Position numbers and translations under genes: made by a program
Notes under the pieces: model-generated
Told to the model about the DNA's origin: nothing
What the model saw: the letters and a program-made list of their open reading frames with translations, nothing else
Databases searched by the model: none
Source: Epiperipatus broadwayi
Taxonomy: Eukaryota > Onychophora > Udeonychophora > Euonychophora > Peripatidae
Direction of reading: 5' to 3'
DNA length: 64,000 nucleotides
Assembly (NCBI GenBank): GCA_028023455.1
Contig: JAQFVV010000275.1
Span: 866,001-930,000, forward strand
In this document: one piece after another, positions 60,192 through 64,000 of the stretch
Numbering within the stretch: position 1 is the first letter of the stretch
How the letters are laid out: each line of letters starts with the position of its first letter

Positions 60192-60900
60192 TATCTGATT
60201 TGCATAGACATCAATTGTCAGCCATCTTGAATGGTATGGTACATAACTGTGGTATCAACTTTGAAAAAGCTGATCTCCAGAAGATATTAAGTCCCTTTGG
60301 AAATGTCATCAGCTTCTACTACAGGCTTGTACATCAAGCAGAGACCAAAGTGCTTACCAATGTCACTCTCTTTAAAATAGTTTTCAGAAAAGGAATATCA
60401 CCTTTATCCATCCTTGGGCTAGTTGAATATAAAGACTCAACTCTCATTATATTTTTTATGGAATGCCACCCCAATGTTTTTATTGTCAACATTGGGGGCA
60501 CCTCATGAAGAATTTCCAGGACAAAATGCAAACAATGTGGACATATCCTTAATAGATATCACAGATGTACAGACAAGGAAGTTCAATGGTGAGTCAGCCC
60601 CTATAACCAAACATGACAATATGCCACACCATACAGATGAGGGAACTAGGTTGGGGATCTCACAATCAGTGTCACAAAGAAATTCAAGATACTTAGATAA
60701 CATAGATAAACATCAAATGCCTAATCCTATCAATTTAATGGCTAAAGAGCAGATTGCTAAGGATTGTTCTGAGGTTGAGGATGTTGCTTATTCAATGGTG
60801 TCAGTTAGTGATTTGGAAAATAATAATGCAAATCTTTCTATCTCTCACTAACATAAAAAAGAATCAGCATTGGAAATCAAGATCATCCACAATGTACTCC
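60188..60900 (+). pseudogene. LINE ORF1, second RRM-like segment and CCHC knuckles
   Basis: 60188-60508 encodes an RRM-like segment (INFEKADLQKILSPFGNVIS, LTNVTLFKIVF). At about 60468-60580 adjacent frames give CFYCQHWGHLMKNF and CKQCGHILNRYHRC: two zinc knuckles, the first with its final Cys changed to Phe. A frame break lies between the RRM and the knuckles. After the knuckles a Ser/Asn/Asp-rich tail follows (60543-60851). Together this gives ORF1 as RRM-RRM-CCHC-CCHC-tail, a nucleic-acid-binding chaperone for the LINE. Confidence 0.65.
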
Positions 60901-60910
60901 AGTAGTAGTG

Positions 60911-61360
60911 GAGATAGCTTTATTGCTAAACTTTCTGGTCATCAGCATCAAACAGCAACTAAATTAAGCCCTAAAGAAAAGAATCTCAGATGCAAATATC
61001 CCATCCAAACCCATATGTTTGAAGAGAATGACCTTACTAATCCTAAAAAGTTAATTGAATGTTCCTTCAGCCCTATTTGGTTCTGAGGACAATGTGCTAC
61101 TAGACAAATTTGGCTCTTCTTTTTCTCTTGATGTGGAGATAGCTTTAATGATAAACTTGCTGGTCATCAGAATCAAACAGAAACTAAATTAAGCCTTAAA
61201 GAAAAGAAACTCAGATGCAAATCTCCCATCCAAACCCATATGTTTGAAGATAATGACCTTACTAATCCTAAAAAGTTAGTTGAATGTTCCTTCAGCCCTG
61301 TTTGGTTCTGAGGACAATGTGCTACTAGACAAATTTGTCTCTTCTTCTCTTGATTGGGAA
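60911..61360 (+). repeat. 225-bp tandem duplication in ORF1/ORF2 linker
   Basis: 60911-61135 repeats at 61136-61360 with moderate divergence (shared TGGTCATCAG, ACTAAATTAAGCC, CCATCCAAACCCATATGTTT). Each copy encodes the same Lys/Pro-rich linker ending in SPxWF and a stop. Confidence 0.8.
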
Positions 61361-61985
61361 GACTATCAGCTTGATCCAAAGATAGATGCTACACCCCACT
61401 CATTACTGGTTCCTTTCCCTAATGAAATTGGGATGATGAACTTCCTGATTGTGAGGAAAAGGTTGACATTGATAATGTTTAGTGCCATTTGGGTTAATGT
61501 TTGGGGCCTGAACTCATGTGGCAGAGCATATGCATTGTCTCATTGGTTTGGTTGTCTGGCTCCAGATATCATTTGCTTGTGTAATACCAAACACCACCTC
61601 CAATCTGATCCTGACATTATTAATCTACTCCAAAATATGAGATGCTTTCACTATTCTTATTTATCCACTGCTTTAGGAGGAGTCACTATTCTCATTAACA
61701 AGATGTCACTAATCTCCTTTTTCAAAATTTTATATATTGATTTCAACTACCTACTCACTATAATCCAATTTAATGGTCAGTCCATGAATCTCGTAAATGT
61801 TTACTTATCAAAAGAAACTGAATTGGTTTTTATGGATAATACATACAATCAATTCTGTCCTGAGAACCAGTCCATTCCCAACATTGATTATAGGTGATTT
61901 CAATCATACCTATGTCTCATGCTTTAATCAGCCAGTTGAGAGTGGAAGAAGGTTTTTCCCCATCATGCCATATCATTTTACATGA
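61280..61985 (+). pseudogene. LINE ORF2 AP endonuclease segment
   Basis: Codons 61280-61897 include a linker, then VNVWGLNSCGRAYALSHWFG, ICLCNTKHH and GGVTILINKM, aligning with VNVRGINSLTRVHAIRHWF, MGETKYH and IGILINNK of the first LINE. The catalytic Glu of the GETK motif is replaced (CNTK). A frameshift at about 61890 moves the frame to 61797-61985, which carries TLIIGDFNHTYVS. The enzyme nicks target DNA in active copies; here it is dead. Confidence 0.72.
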
Positions 61986-62436
61986 AAAAGTCTAGAACTT
62001 TAACTGACCTAATTTATTTTCACTCCCTCACTGGATTCCTTTATTGAAGTTCACCTCTGATCCACTGTGTTTTTGGACTATTTTGCCTTAGAGGTGAGAA
62101 GTAATCCTACTACTACCACCCAAGCAATTGAAGAGATGCCACATACCATCCAAATGTTAACCAGATATACATCATAACCCAATTGTTGTCTGAGACTTAT
62201 ATTGCCTTTAATCAGATTTTGCTTTTATCCCTCTCTGCACGGATTGCTTGGAAATCATTTACTCAAATCCTTGAAGACCTGATTACCAGATGCACTTGTA
62301 TGACTAAGGCTTCAATCTGAATGCTTCATGAACTGGACTTGATTGTTCATGAGCTTAAGAATCTTCCATACGAGGCACAGAACATCCCAAAGATTCTCAC
62401 CTTGAAAATAAGATAAAAACACACTCTGAAGGCTGT

Positions 62437-63116
62437 AGCTGAATACCTATCAATCAAAAGGGCTTGGAAATACCTTGAACATCAACATTGCTGGATCAGG
62501 GGCTACTTGAGATGGGCCCTTGGATTCAGAAAAAAATCTTGGGCTACCAAATCGATTGAGATACAAGGTAACAGTTATTTTGTTTCCTCTATGCTGGTCA
62601 GGATCTGTAACCACTATTTACTGAAATTTCAATCTGTTGCTATCATTAATACCTTCAGAAAATTTGTCACAGAAAACACCCTTCTGCATCTCATTACTGA
62701 GGCCAGAATACTATTAAAATTAAAGTCCTTTCCTGACAGAACTTACCCTTCCCTGCATGAAATTTCTAAATTTCTGAGCTGAATACCTATCAATCAAAAG
62801 GGCTTGGAAATACCTTGAACATCAACATTGCTGGATCAGGGGCTACTTGAGATGGGCCCTTGGATTCAGAAAAAGATCTTGGGCTACCAAATCGATTGAG
62901 ATACAAGGTAACAGTTATTTTGGTTCCTCTATGCTGGTCAGGATCTGTAACCACTATTTACTGAAATTTCAATCTCTTGCTATCATTAATACCTTCAGAA
63001 AATTTGTCACAGAAAACACCCCTTTGCATCTCATTACTGAGGCCAGAATACTATTAAAATTAAAGTCCTTTCCTGACAGAACTTACCCTTCCCTGCATGA
63101 AATTTCTAAATTTCTG
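62437..63116 (+). repeat. 340-bp tandem duplication inside the RT
   Basis: 62437-62776 and 62777-63116 are nearly identical (a handful of differences, for example AAAAAATC against AAAAGATC). Joins cleanly at AGCTGAATACC. Confidence 0.9.
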
Positions 63117-64000
63117 CTTGTCCATTTAAGATCATTTACCATCCCAATTGTCAAAAGAATGGTAGACCTACTTGCTGATAACAGTCACAAGTTAGATGGC
63201 ATCTGTCCAATTGCCATGGTTCTTGTTATTAAAAAGTTGGAAGGTCCACATGAGTTGAACAATTTACGACCAATATCATGATCCCATTACTTGTGAAAAC
63301 AATAGAAAGCTTGGTCAAGAAAGACATACAGAATAATGTCATCCATCAACTGTCTTCATACCAGTTTACCAAGAGAAAGTGTTTCATGACTGGCACTGTC
63401 TGCTGATTTTGCCTTCTTGTCAATCATGTCTGAAGGAAAGGAATGTCTTGGCCAGTCATAATTGAACTTGACTTTGCTGGTGCCTTTGATTGTATTGGAT
63501 TGATGTGTTACTCCAGGTACTGGAGGACCTCCAAGTGCTTTTGGTATATCTTCAAATGATTGAGAACCATCTCCAAAATTGTGAAGGGTTTCTCTCTTTG
63601 GATGGTCAAGTTGTTCCAGGATTTTGGCCTGGTGCTTCATCCCACAGGTCTCACCATTGAGTGCACTTCTCTTCATGGCTTATGTCAATCCATTGTTGTT
63701 GAGCATTGAGGCTAGTTTCCGTGGGATAGCCTTACCAGTGCTGAATAAGAACATTCACCACATCTCCTATATGAATGATATAGTGGTGTTCCTCTCATCT
63801 CGGGATGAATTGACTGGGCTAGAGAAACTCTTGAACCAGTTTGTTTGCCAATTTGGTCTCAGGGTCAATAAGGGGAAGTCAGCATTGTGGTCCATCTTGA
63901 CAAGTCAGAAGGTCCCAGGTGACTTTGATGCCTCCCTCAAAAATTTGTTTCCATCTGGCACCCCCCATCTATTATGAGAAAGGAGTTACAAAACTCTCTC
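62437..64000 (+). pseudogene. LINE ORF2 reverse transcriptase segment, partial
   Basis: RT N-terminal region LRWALGFRK...SIEIQGNS, then TIPIVKRMVDLLAD, CPIAMVLVIKK, NNLRPIS (63281) and, after frame breaks at about 63290-63620, VSPLSALLFMAYVNPLL, the palm SYMNDIVVFLSS (YMND in place of YMDD) and LNQFVCQFGLRVNKGKSALW, to the edge. The second aspartate of the usual DD pair is kept and the first is Asn, so catalysis is lost. A 340-bp duplication repeats the N-terminal part. The region 62000-62436 is heavily broken linker. Confidence 0.75.

Larger units (their letters stand above)
58300..64000 (+). mobile_element. Second LINE, decayed, runs off the right edge
   Basis: Plus-strand order: long ORF1 region (about 58320-61300), AP endonuclease (61280-61985), RT (about 62440 to the end). 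Protein segments align with the 1342-5250 LINE (for example LRWALGFRKKSW against LRWALGARKKLN; GDFN; the NDIVVFLSS palm), so both belong to one clade. Many frameshifts and two internal duplications show it is long dead. Because its 5' half is preserved it shows the ORF1 that the first copy lacks. Confidence 0.8.

Overview
This is an AT-rich eukaryotic, almost certainly invertebrate metazoan, window. It has no bacterial-style operons and no convincing multi-exon host gene, and nearly every recognisable feature is a transposable element or its debris. The species cannot be named from sequence alone. Tx1/L1-like LINEs, Ty3/Gypsy relics, a Penelope-type GIY-YIG relic, tRNA-derived SINEs and hammerhead-ribozyme repeats together fit an AT-rich animal such as a mollusc, cnidarian or flatworm.

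Layout. 1-1002 (-): Gag-like coiled-coil ORF running off the left edge. 1342-5250 (+): nearly intact LINE with AP endonuclease, reverse transcriptase and a C-terminal zinc knuckle, broken by one frameshift in a C6 run. 8119-8893: fold-back repeat with a 14-bp target duplication. 9380-9490 (-): tRNA-derived SINE. 10614-11541: tandem plus inverted repeat with three type I hammerhead motifs and a 12-bp target duplication. 11863-18586 (+): young LTR retrotransposon with ~1.9-kb LTRs, carrying only a decayed gag. 23449-24422: a second, unrelated hammerhead family with the same inverted-plus-tandem layout. 28264-37712: three ~2-kb repeats separated by two ~1.6-kb spacers with a decayed coiled-coil ORF (-). 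39890-40803: two inverted SINE copies around a Penelope GIY-YIG relic. 41304-45343: two inverted-repeat DNA elements and an unidentified ORF. 45606-49512: two Gypsy integrase relics in opposite orientation around an unidentified decayed coding region. 52718-58150: LINE 3'-end relics, a 138-bp MITE and low-copy tandem repeats. 58300-64000 (+): a decayed second LINE related to the first, with internal 225-bp and 340-bp tandem duplications, running off the right edge.

The most interesting content is the pair of hammerhead loci. In each, ~376-bp or ~399-bp monomers carry a complete or nearly complete CUGANGA...GAAA core with the same very short stem III and a two-part stem I. In the second family one stem I pair covaries between copies. 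This matches the retrozyme / Penelope-associated ribozyme architecture: small non-autonomous retroelements thought to move through circular RNA. The Penelope endonuclease relic is a reminder that a plausible mobilising family once lived in this genome.
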